Shown here piece after piece: positions 57,091 to 64,000 of a DNA stretch of 64,000 nt. Positions within the stretch are counted from its first letter, which is position 1; each line of letters opens with the position of its first letter. The position numbers and the translations under genes were made by a program. A model generated the notes under the pieces. It was not told the origin of the DNA and made no database searches. It saw only the letters and a list, made by a program, of their open reading frames with translations. This DNA comes from JADJOY01 sp046331705 [NCBI: bacterium] (GTDB taxonomy: Bacteria; JADJOY01): assembly GCA_046331705.1 (NCBI GenBank), contig JAXLQJ010000016.1, forward strand, positions 62,001 through 126,000. The letters are read 5' to 3'.

Positions 57091-57993
57091 ATGAGCACCC
57101 TCGTCCAGCAATTGCTGAACGGCCTCGCGTGGGGCTCGGTCTACGCGCTCATCGCGCTCGGCTACACGATGGTGTACGGCGTCTTGAAGCTCATCAACTT
57201 CGCCCACGGCGAGGTCTACATGATGGGCGCCATGACCGGTTATTACGTCGGGCGCTGGGTGCAGAAGGCCGAGCTGCCGATGGCGCTCAGGCTGCCCGCG
57301 ACGCTTCTCGGCGCGATGGTCGCGTGCGCGGTGTTGGGCTTCGCGATCGAGCGACTCGCGTATCGCCCGCTGCGCAACGCCAGCCGCCTGTCGGCGCTGA
57401 TCACCGCGATCGGCGTGTCGCTCTTGCTCCAGAACGCCGGGCAGCTCGTGTTCGGCGCCGACCCGAAGTACTTCCCTCAGGTGCTGAGCTACGCGGAGGT
57501 GATCAACACCGGCGGGGTGGTGCTCTCGAACATCCAGCTCGTCATCATGCTGACCGCGGTGGCGCTCATGACCGGGCTGCACCTCTTCGTGCAGAAGACG
57601 CGCCTCGGGCGCGCGATGCGCGCGGTGGCGAACGACAAGGCCGCCGCGCAGCTCGTGGGGATCTCCGTCGATCAGATCATCGCGCTCACCTTCGTGATCG
57701 GCTCGGTGCTCGCGGCGGCCGCCGGGGTGCTGGTCGGGCTCTCGAACCCGAAAGTCGAGCCCCTCATGGGCATCATGCCGGGGCTCAAGGCATTCGTGGC
57801 GGCGGTGCTGGGCGGCATCGGCAACATCGTCGGCGCGATGCTCGGCGGGGTGCTGCTCGGCCTGGTCGAGACGGCGGTCTCGGCGGTGGGGCTCTCCACC
57901 TACCGCGACGCGATCGCGTTCGCGCTCTTGATCGCGTTCTTGTTGTTCCGCCCCACGGGGATCATGGGGCGGCCGGACGTCGAGAAGGTCTGA
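57091..57993 (+). CDS. livH: branched-chain amino acid ABC transporter permease
   Basis: 300 residues, about eight membrane segments. Start STLVQQLLNGLAWGSVYALIALGYTMVYGVLKLINFAHGEVYMMGA is the LivH signature, and the ATPase-contact loop RAMRAVANDKAAAQLVGISVDQ is typical, as are GAMLGGVLLGLVET and RPTGIMG at the end. ATG 57091 is chosen; GTG 57082 would add three residues. Second gene of the liv operon, 3 bp before livM. Confidence 0.95.
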   Translation: MSTLVQQLLNGLAWGSVYALIALGYTMVYGVLKLINFAHGEVYMMGAMTGYYVGRWVQKAELPMALRLPATLLGAMVACAVLGFAIERLAYRPLRNASRLSALITAIGVSLLLQNAGQLVFGADPKYFPQVLSYAEVINTGGVVLSNIQLVIMLTAVALMTGLHLFVQKTRLGRAMRAVANDKAAAQLVGISVDQIIALTFVIGSVLAAAAGVLVGLSNPKVEPLMGIMPGLKAFVAAVLGGIGNIVGAMLGGVLLGLVETAVSAVGLSTYRDAIAFALLIAFLLFRPTGIMGRPDVEKV

Positions 57994-57996
57994 GCC

Positions 57997-59028
57997 GTGG
58001 CGCGTCTTCCGATGCTCCGCTTGCTGGTGCAGATCGCGCTCGGCACCGCGATCCTGAGCGTCTGGGCGGTCGTCCTGGCACCGCGCATCAATCCGTATCA
58101 ACTCCAGGTCGTCAACTACATCGGCATCAACGTCGTGATGGCGGTGTCGTTGAACCTCATCAACGGCCACACCGGGCAGTTCTCGATCGGTCACGCCGGC
58201 TTCATGGCGCTCGGCGCCTATGGCTCGGCGGCGATCACGTACTACGGCGGGCCGCACGTTCTGCCGTGGCTGGGCGACACGCTGGGGCTGCCGTTGGCGG
58301 TGGCCAACGGGCTGCTGCTCAACGGGGCGATGCTCGCGGGTGGGCTGCTCGCGGCCTTCGCGGGGCTCGTGGTGGGGATCCCCACGTTGCGTTTGCGCGG
58401 CGATTACCTGGCGATCGCGACGCTCGGCTTCGGTGAGATCATCCGCGTCATCATCCTCAATCTCGACGTGGTGGGCGGGGCGCGCGGCTTCACCGACATT
58501 CCCGAGCTCGCCGGCACGTTCTGGATCTTCGCGTGGGCGGTGATCACCGTCGCGGTGATCGCGCGGATCGTGGGATCCACGCGTGGCCTGGCGTTTCTAT
58601 CCATCCGCGAGGACGAGATCGCCGCCGAGGCGGTGGGGATCTCCACCACGCGCACCAAGGTCGCGGCGTTCCTGCTGGGTGCCTTCTTCGCCGGGATCGG
58701 CGGCGGGCTCTTCGCCCACAACGTGACCTACCTGCACACCAACACGTTCACATTCATGAAGTCGATCGAGTACATCGCGATGGTGGTGCTCGGCGGCATG
58801 GGCAGCATCACGGGCTCGGTGGTGGCGGCGGTGGTGCTCACCACGCTGCCCGAGGCGCTGCGCGCCATCGAGAAGTACCGGATGGTGATCTACGCGGCGC
58901 TCTTGATCGTGCTCATGCTGACGCGGCCACAGGGCTTGATGGGGCGCCGCGAGCTGAGCTTCGATGCCATCCGGCGCCGGCTCGTGCGCCGGGCCGTCGC
59001 GCTGCCGCAGCGCGGAGCGCCGTCGTGA
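57997..59028 (+). CDS. livM: branched-chain amino acid ABC transporter permease
   Basis: 343 residues, about nine membrane segments. LivM pattern: INVVMAVSLNLINGHTGQFSIGHAGFMALGAYGSAAIT, LRLRGDYLAIATLGFGEIIRVII and IREDEIAAEAVGISTTRTKVAAFLLGAFFAGIGGGLF (EAA-type loop), ending TRPQGLMGRRE. GTG 57997 is right after the livH stop. The stop overlaps the livG GTG (GTGA). Partner of LivH in the channel. Confidence 0.95.
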   Translation: MARLPMLRLLVQIALGTAILSVWAVVLAPRINPYQLQVVNYIGINVVMAVSLNLINGHTGQFSIGHAGFMALGAYGSAAITYYGGPHVLPWLGDTLGLPLAVANGLLLNGAMLAGGLLAAFAGLVVGIPTLRLRGDYLAIATLGFGEIIRVIILNLDVVGGARGFTDIPELAGTFWIFAWAVITVAVIARIVGSTRGLAFLSIREDEIAAEAVGISTTRTKVAAFLLGAFFAGIGGGLFAHNVTYLHTNTFTFMKSIEYIAMVVLGGMGSITGSVVAAVVLTTLPEALRAIEKYRMVIYAALLIVLMLTRPQGLMGRRELSFDAIRRRLVRRAVALPQRGAPS

Positions 59029-59804
59029 GCGCGGCGCCGATCCTCGCGATCGAGGGCGTGACCAAGTGCTTCGGCGGGCTCACCGCGGTCTCGGAGCTCG
59101 AGCTCGGCGTCGAGGTGGGCGATCTGGTCGGCATCATCGGCCCGAACGGCAGTGGCAAGACCACGGCGTTCAACCTGATCACGGGCTTCTACGAGCCGAC
59201 GCGCGGCTCGATCCGCTTGGCGGGCAAGCCCATCCACGGGCTACCCACCCACCAGATCAATCGCGCCGGGATCGCGCGCACCTTCCAGAACATCCGGCTC
59301 TTTCCGGATCTGACGGTGCTCGACAACGTGCGCGTGGCGCTCAATCGTCGCGCGCTCGCCACGCCGCTCGGACGGGTGCTGCGCACGCGCCGGTTCCTCG
59401 ACGAGGAGCGGGCCCTCGGACGCGTGGCGATGGAGCTCCTCGAGCGCTTCGACCTGGCGCGCTTCGCGTTCAGCAGCGCGCGCAACCTGCCGTACGGCGA
59501 GCAGCGCCGGCTGGAGATCGCGCGGGCGCTCGCGACGCAGCCGCGCATCCTCTTGCTCGACGAGCCCGCGGCGGGGATGAACCCCACCGAGAAGGTCGAG
59601 CTCACCGAGCTGATCCGGCGGGTGAAGGACGAGTTCGAGCTCACCGTGCTGCTCATCGATCACGACATGCGGGTGATGATGGGGCTCTGCGAGCGGTTGC
59701 TGGTGCTCGATCACGGCGAGACCATCGCGCGCGGAACCCCCGCCGAGATCCAGCGCGATCCGAAGGTGATCGCGGCCTATCTCGGCGCGGACGCCGTCGC
59801 GTGA
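59025..59804 (+). CDS. livG: branched-chain amino acid ABC transporter ATP-binding protein
   Basis: 259 residues. Walker A GPNGSGKTT, signature region LPYGEQRRLEIARALATQPRILLLDEPAAGMNPTE (LivG uses LPYGxQR instead of LSGGQ), and HDM switch. Short C-terminal domain. GTG 59025 overlaps livM; its own stop overlaps the livF GTG. Hydrolyses ATP for the HM permease along with LivF. Confidence 0.95.
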   Translation: MSAAPILAIEGVTKCFGGLTAVSELELGVEVGDLVGIIGPNGSGKTTAFNLITGFYEPTRGSIRLAGKPIHGLPTHQINRAGIARTFQNIRLFPDLTVLDNVRVALNRRALATPLGRVLRTRRFLDEERALGRVAMELLERFDLARFAFSSARNLPYGEQRRLEIARALATQPRILLLDEPAAGMNPTEKVELTELIRRVKDEFELTVLLIDHDMRVMMGLCERLLVLDHGETIARGTPAEIQRDPKVIAAYLGADAVA

Positions 59805-60547
59805 CAGCCACCATGGACGGCGAGACCATCCTGAGGCTCGAAGGGCTCGCGGTGTCGTACGGCGCCGTGCGGGCGCTGGCGGGCGTCTCGATCGAGGTGC
59901 GAGCCGGCGAGATCGTGACGCTGCTCGGCAGCAACGGCGCCGGCAAGAGCACGCTCCTGAAGGCGATGTCGGGGCTCGTGCCGGTGCAGCACGGACGCAT
60001 CCTCTACCGCCGCGACGGCGAGGAGGTCGATCTCGCGCGCGTCGCCGCCCATCGCATCGTCGGCTTGGGCGTGGCGCACGTGCCGGAGGGGCGGCGCGTG
60101 TTCGCGAGCCTGACCGTGCTCGAGAACCTCGAGATGGGCGCCTTCCTGCGCCGCGACGCCGCTGGCATCCGCGCCGATCTCGACGAGGTGTTCCAGCTCT
60201 TCCCGCGGCTCGCGGAGCGCAAGAGCCAGCGCGCCGAGACCCTCTCCGGCGGCGAGCAGCAGATGCTCGCGATCGGCCGCGCGCTCATGAGCAGGCCGCG
60301 GGTCCTGCTCATGGACGAGCCCTCGCTGGGCATCGCGCCGCTGCTGGTGAAGACGATCTTCGAGACCATTCGCGACATCAACGTCCAGCGCCGCACGACC
60401 ATCGTCGTGGTCGAGCAGAACGCGCGGGTCGCGCTGGGCATCGCGCACCGCGGCTACGTGCTGGAGGTGGGCGAGATCGTGCTGGCGGGCACCAGCGCCG
60501 AGCTCGCCGGCAACGACGAGGTGCGCAAGGCCTATCTGGGCGGCTGA
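59801..60547 (+). CDS. livF: branched-chain amino acid ABC transporter ATP-binding protein
   Basis: 248 residues. Walker A GSNGAGKST, signature LSGGEQQMLAIGRALMSRPRVLLMDEPSLGIAPLLV, and VVVEQNA, as always in LivF. The start is GTG 59801 (overlapping the livG stop) or ATG 59813, four codons on. Last gene of the liv operon; about 180 bp of gene-free DNA follows, with no clear terminator. Confidence 0.95.
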   Translation: MTATMDGETILRLEGLAVSYGAVRALAGVSIEVRAGEIVTLLGSNGAGKSTLLKAMSGLVPVQHGRILYRRDGEEVDLARVAAHRIVGLGVAHVPEGRRVFASLTVLENLEMGAFLRRDAAGIRADLDEVFQLFPRLAERKSQRAETLSGGEQQMLAIGRALMSRPRVLLMDEPSLGIAPLLVKTIFETIRDINVQRRTTIVVVEQNARVALGIAHRGYVLEVGEIVLAGTSAELAGNDEVRKAYLGG

Positions 60548-60728
60548 GCGCCGCCGCACGTCGTCGTCCCGGCGCGCGCGCCGAACGTGGCCGGCGTCCG
60601 CGGTCGAGCCCCACAAAACGAACGCTCGGTGGTTTTTGCCGCGAGCTCGGCGCTGATGCTACGTAAGCGCCGTTAACTTCGATGCCGGCCAGGTGCGGCG
60701 CACCGGCCGAGCGTGAGGGGCGAAGGCG

Positions 60729-61898
60729 ATGAAGAAGGGCCGCGATGTTTGCGTGGTCGGCGTCGGGATGACGAAGTTCGAGCGCTGCGACCGCGATTTC
60801 ATGGATCTGGCGCAAGAGGCGGGCTCGGCGGCGCTCAAGATGGCGGGCGTCGGCTACGACCAGGTCGAGCAGGCCTTCGTGGGCTACGTGAACGGCATGA
60901 GCACCAACGGCCAGCGCGCGGTCTACGGTCTCGGGATGACCGGCATCCCCGTCTACAACGTCAACAACAACTGCTCGACCGGTTCGACGGCGCTCTACCT
61001 CGGCTGGCAGGCGGTCTCGTACGGGATCAACGAGTGCGTGCTGGCGCTCGGCTTCGAGAAGATGGAGAAGGGCCCGCTCGAGAATCAGCTCCAGGGCCTC
61101 AAGGACAAGCAGGCCGAGGCGGGCGGCGGCGAGGAAAAGAAGAAGAAGCCTCCCATCGCCGCGCGCATCTTCGGCGAGGGCGGCCGCGAGCACATGGAGC
61201 TTTACGGCACCACCAAGGAGCAGTTCGCGAAGGTCTCGGTCAAGAACCACCGCCACTCGGTCAACAATCCCCGCTCGCAGTACCAGGACCCGTGCACGCT
61301 CGAGGAAGTGCTCGCGTCGCGCGAGATCTACGATCCGCTCACGCTGCTTCAGTGCTGTCCGACGTCGGACGGCTCGGCCGCGGCCATCCTGTGCTCCGAG
61401 GAGTTCGCGAAGAAGCTCGGCGTGTCGAACCCCGTGAAGATCGTCGCGTCCACCATGACCACCGACAAGGCCGAGGACATGGGCAACGGCCGCATTGGCA
61501 TGATCGGGTTCGGCATGACCCGCGACGCCGCGAAGAACGTCTACGAGATGAGCGGTCACGGACCCGAGGACGTGCAGGTGATCGAGCTGCACGATTGCTT
61601 CTCGACCAACGAGCTCATCACCTACGAAGGGCTGGGGCTCTGTCCGGTGGGGCAGGGCGGGCGGCTGATCGACGACGCCGCGGTGACCTACGGCGGAAAG
61701 TGGGTGGTGAACCCCTCGGGCGGGCTGCTCTCGAAAGGTCATCCGCTGGGAGCGACCGGGCTCGCCCAGTGCGCGGAGCTCACCTGGCAGCTGCTGGGGC
61801 AGGCCGACAAACGCCAGGTTCCCGGCGCGAGGATCGCTTTGCAGCACAACTTGGGGCTCGGCGGCGCCTGTGTGGTCACGATGTACAAGCGCGGCTGA
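60729..61898 (+). CDS. thiolase-like lipid-transfer protein (SCP2-thiolase type)
   Basis: 389 residues of thiolase fold without an SCP2 domain. Active-site Cys82 is in [17 protein letters not shown]. Later, [21 protein letters not shown] has the His of the SCPx-type group, and [21 protein letters not shown] is the closing thiolase signature. An Ala/Glu/Lys insert (about 130-145) has no counterpart in usual thiolases. Family members act in degradation of steroid, branched fatty acyl or other acyl-CoAs, or in acyl transfer. ATG 60729 comes after GAGGGGCGAAGG. A terminator follows. Confidence 0.9.
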   Translation: MKKGRDVCVVGVGMTKFERCDRDFMDLAQEAGSAALKMAGVGYDQVEQAFVGYVNGMSTNGQRAVYGLGMTGIPVYNVNNNCSTGSTALYLGWQAVSYGINECVLALGFEKMEKGPLENQLQGLKDKQAEAGGGEEKKKKPPIAARIFGEGGREHMELYGTTKEQFAKVSVKNHRHSVNNPRSQYQDPCTLEEVLASREIYDPLTLLQCCPTSDGSAAAILCSEEFAKKLGVSNPVKIVASTMTTDKAEDMGNGRIGMIGFGMTRDAAKNVYEMSGHGPEDVQVIELHDCFSTNELITYEGLGLCPVGQGGRLIDDAAVTYGGKWVVNPSGGLLSKGHPLGATGLAQCAELTWQLLGQADKRQVPGARIALQHNLGLGGACVVTMYKRG

Positions 61899-61967
61899 GT
61901 CGCGGTCGCGCCCGCGGTCTTCGAGCGTGGGCGCGAGGATTCGATCACTCGTGAGACGAGTGTGAGC

Positions 61968-61990
61968 CGGGCGGCCTTGGGGGCCGCCCG
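61968..61990 (+). terminator. terminator-like hairpin after the thiolase gene
   Basis: CGGGCGGCC (61968-61976) pairs with GGCCGCCCG (61982-61990), 9-bp stem with loop TTGGG, followed by a T-containing CGTTCGTTTC stretch. Lies 70 bp after the thiolase stop and 20 bp before bioD. Confidence 0.65.
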
Positions 61991-62010
61991 CGTTCGTTTC
62001 GGGACCGCTC

Positions 62011-62757
62011 GTGACGCAAACCGGCTTGCTGCTCTTCGTGACGGGGACCGACACCGGGGTCGGCAAGACGGTGCTCGCCGCCGCGCTGGCGCGCGCGTTC
62101 GGCGATCGGGGACGTCGCGTGGGCGTGCTCAAGCCGATCGAGACCGGCTGGCCGGATCGTGCGACGGATCCGGCGGCGCCGCGCCCGGACGGTGAAGCCC
62201 TGCGCGCGGCGGCGCGCGATCCCGAGCCGCTGGAAGCGATCGTTCCGGTGCGGCTGCCCGATCCGCTCGCGCCGCTGCTCGCCGCGGAGCGCGCGGGGAT
62301 CGAGATCGACGGCGACGATCTCGCGCGCAGGATCGAGGAGAAGCGCACGCGCTGCGATCTCCTGGTGGTCGAGGGCGCGGGTGGGCTGCTGGTGCCGATC
62401 GCCGCTCGATTCGGCACCCTCGACCTCGTCGTGCGCACGGGCGCGCCGGTGTTGGTGGTCGCCGCCAACCGCCTCGGGGTCATCAACCACGCCGCGCTCA
62501 CGCTCGCGTGCCTGGATGCCGCGCGGGTGCCGGTCGCGGGCCTGGCGCTGAACCGCGTCGCCGACGGAGACGATCTCGCGCGTTCGCTCAATCCGGGTTA
62601 TCTGGCGCGCTCGTTCGGCGCGCGCTACCTGGGCGAGCTCCCGTGGCAGGGCTGCGACGCGCCGGTCGAGCGCGTCGCGGCGGCGCTCGAGCGTGCCTTG
62701 GACCTCGACTCGTTGTGGGCGCGATTGGTCGAGGCCCGCGCGTCACGGCAGCGCTGA
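62011..62757 (+). CDS. bioD: ATP-dependent dethiobiotin synthetase
   Basis: 248 residues. It closes the ureido ring of dethiobiotin from 7,8-diaminopelargonic acid, CO2 and ATP. P-loop VTGTDTGVGKTVLAAAL at the start, LKPIETGWPD with catalytic Lys, VVEGAGGLLVPI and ANRLGVINHAALT are BioD motifs. GTG 62011 is the likely start. No other bio gene is seen here, so biotin synthesis genes are scattered. Confidence 0.94.
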   Translation: MTQTGLLLFVTGTDTGVGKTVLAAALARAFGDRGRRVGVLKPIETGWPDRATDPAAPRPDGEALRAAARDPEPLEAIVPVRLPDPLAPLLAAERAGIEIDGDDLARRIEEKRTRCDLLVVEGAGGLLVPIAARFGTLDLVVRTGAPVLVVAANRLGVINHAALTLACLDAARVPVAGLALNRVADGDDLARSLNPGYLARSFGARYLGELPWQGCDAPVERVAAALERALDLDSLWARLVEARASRQR

Positions 62758-62817
62758 GTACGTGTTTTCCGGGGGTTTTCGCGGTTCGCATGCTTTGATC
62801 TCGGACATCGATCACCT

Positions 62818-63234
62818 ATGATGATCGGTGAGGGTTTCTCGATGGATGCGGCCACCATGAACGAGGCGGAGCTCTCCTTCTTCCGAGATCTGCTCAGCGG
62901 GCAGCTCAACGGCTTGATCGAGGAAGCCGAGCGCACCGTCGAGGGCATGAACGGCGAGCGCACCGAGTTCCCCGATCCCACCGATCGCGCGTCGCTCGAA
63001 TCCGATCGCAACTTCGATCTGCGGATCCGCGACCGCGAACGCAAGCTCATCAAGAAGATCCGCGAGGCGCTGGACCGGATCCAGGACGGTTCGTTCGGCG
63101 TCTGCGAGGAGTGCGGCGGAGGCATCGGGCTCGAGCGCTTGCGCGCGCGCCCCGTCACGACGCTCTGCATCGCGTGCAAGGCCGAGCAGGAAGCCGAGGA
63201 GCGCGCCGCCGAGCGAGCGCAGCGCGGTCGATGA
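62818..63234 (+). CDS. DksA/TraR C4-type zinc-finger regulator
   Basis: 138 residues. Coiled-coil acidic part (about 30-95, with RDLLSGQLNGLIEEAERTVEGMNGERTEFPDPTDRAS) and C4 zinc finger CEECG ... CIACK with 17 residues between. This is the DksA family that binds RNA polymerase's secondary channel and adjusts rRNA and stress promoters with ppGpp. It carries the DPTDRAS region near the coiled-coil tip. The ATGATG start at 62818/62821 allows two choices. Its stop overlaps the next ATG. Confidence 0.9.
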   Translation: MMIGEGFSMDAATMNEAELSFFRDLLSGQLNGLIEEAERTVEGMNGERTEFPDPTDRASLESDRNFDLRIRDRERKLIKKIREALDRIQDGSFGVCEECGGGIGLERLRARPVTTLCIACKAEQEAEERAAERAQRGR

Positions 63235-64000
63235 CGTCGGGCGCGGCCGAGGGCGCGCGAGGCGCCGCTGCCCGGATCTTGATCGAGCTGGCGCGTGTCG
63301 GCGCGACTCGGGCGGATGCCGCGGAGCGGCTCGCCGGCGCGATCGGCTCGCACGTCGATCGGGCCGTGGTGGACGCGTGCGTGGCCACGTTCGCGGGCGA
63401 AGGCGTCGACGTCGCGTGGGCGTTGCTCGACGACGAGCTCTTCGCGGCGGTGATCGAGGCGGCTCAGGCGCTCGACCGAGGCGACGTCGTCGCGGCGGCG
63501 CTGGCGCACGAGCCGTCGTCGAAGGCGCGCGCCAAGTCGGCGAAGAAGGCGGCGCATCGGTTGCGCTCCCGGGGGGTCGACGTTCCGCTCCACGAGGCGC
63601 CGGCGGCCCACGCAACGGTGGTCGTCGAGACCGCGGACGAAGCGGATGCGGAGCGGCGTGCGCTGATCACCGCGCCCGACGGGGCGGGTGGACGTCTGAT
63701 CGTGATCGCCGCTGACCGAGCCGACGGGGTGCTCTTCGTGGAGGCGATCTTCCGCGACGAGGTGCTGGTGCGGCTCGCGGGAAACGTGCTGCCGCGCAAG
63801 AAGGTGCGGCCGATGCTGCGCCAGCTCTTCTCGACCTGGGGTGACGCGCTCGCGTCGGTCGACGTGAGCGTCGGCGCCGCGGAGATCCTCGCGGCGGACG
63901 CGCAGGGCCACCTCGACGCGCCGAGCCTGCGCGATTGGCTGTCCGAGCTGCGTCCGTTGCTCAGGCCGCTGGCGCGCGATGCGCGTCCCCTGGCCGAGCC
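63231..64000 (+). CDS. uncharacterised protein, 3' end beyond window
   Basis: About 256 codons are visible, with no stop before the edge. ATG 63231 overlaps the DksA-type gene's stop (ATGA), so they are cotranscribed. The sequence is Ala/Arg/Val-rich and hydrophilic, with helical segments (AARILIELARVGATRADAA, ELFAAVIEAAQALDRGDVV) and a middle that reads LIVIAADRADGVLFVEAIFRDEVLVRL. No recognised motif. No signal or membrane segment. I would not assign a function. Confidence 0.6.
   Translation, partial: MTSGAAEGARGAAARILIELARVGATRADAAERLAGAIGSHVDRAVVDACVATFAGEGVDVAWALLDDELFAAVIEAAQALDRGDVVAAALAHEPSSKARAKSAKKAAHRLRSRGVDVPLHEAPAAHATVVVETADEADAERRALITAPDGAGGRLIVIAADRADGVLFVEAIFRDEVLVRLAGNVLPRKKVRPMLRQLFSTWGDALASVDVSVGAAEILAADAQGHLDAPSLRDWLSELRPLLRPLARDARPLAE

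Overview
The window is a high-GC bacterial chromosome segment (clearly well above 60% G+C, third codon positions almost all G or C) with gram-negative features: many lipoprotein signal peptides, outer-membrane beta-barrels ending in Phe, ATGA/GTGA start-stop overlaps and frequent GTG starts. MopE-type calcium/copper-binding repeats, an M36 metalloprotease, a short DxFxxGNTxRWS tag in two secreted proteins and PhnS2/T2/U2-type phosphonate genes suggest a deltaproteobacterial-type lineage (Myxococcota, Binatota or relatives). No rRNA gene is present to settle this. I see no tRNA, IS element, phage gene or CRISPR array. This looks like core chromosome, not a genomic island.

Layout. 1-4.7 kb: truncated SDR oxidoreductase, heme-binding lipoprotein, secreted M36 protease. 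4.9-8.8 kb: surface-glycan genes (membrane GT-C-like protein, GT2, DegT aminotransferase, hexapeptide acyltransferase). 8.9-18.0 kb: metabolic genes including a GNAT acetyltransferase, PPK2, enolase, an MBL hydrolase, a PAS/HWE histidine kinase and ilvB-ilvN. 18.1-19.8 kb: FmdB-type zinc ribbon, RimI and a secreted protein.

19.8-43.3 kb is the highlight: about 23 kb of mostly phosphorus-acquisition genes. It has alkaline phosphatase, a 2-aminoethylphosphonate ABC transporter with phnW, phnX and a PhnZ-like HD gene, two metallophosphoesterases, a PF04185-type phosphoesterase, pstSCA, pstB-phoU, a porin and phoB-phoR. Direct-repeat Pho-box candidates (two 7-mers with a 4-bp spacer, core CGTCAC) lie before phoB, the porin, pstS, the divergent phosphoesterase pair and the phosphonate operon, which implies a locally coded PhoB regulon. 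PPK2 at 10 kb may add polyphosphate handling.

43.4-55.6 kb: FGE-domain secreted protein, NAD-kinase-like protein, AsmA-like protein, aconitase behind a palindromic promoter element, two tandem FadL-type barrels, a second DegT-type protein, a LamG-like secreted protein and a small degenerate gene with a 13-bp tandem duplication. 55.7-60.5 kb: complete livKHMGF branched-chain amino acid ABC operon with a hairpin after livK. 60.7-64.0 kb: SCP2-type thiolase, bioD, DksA/TraR-type regulator and a truncated unknown gene.
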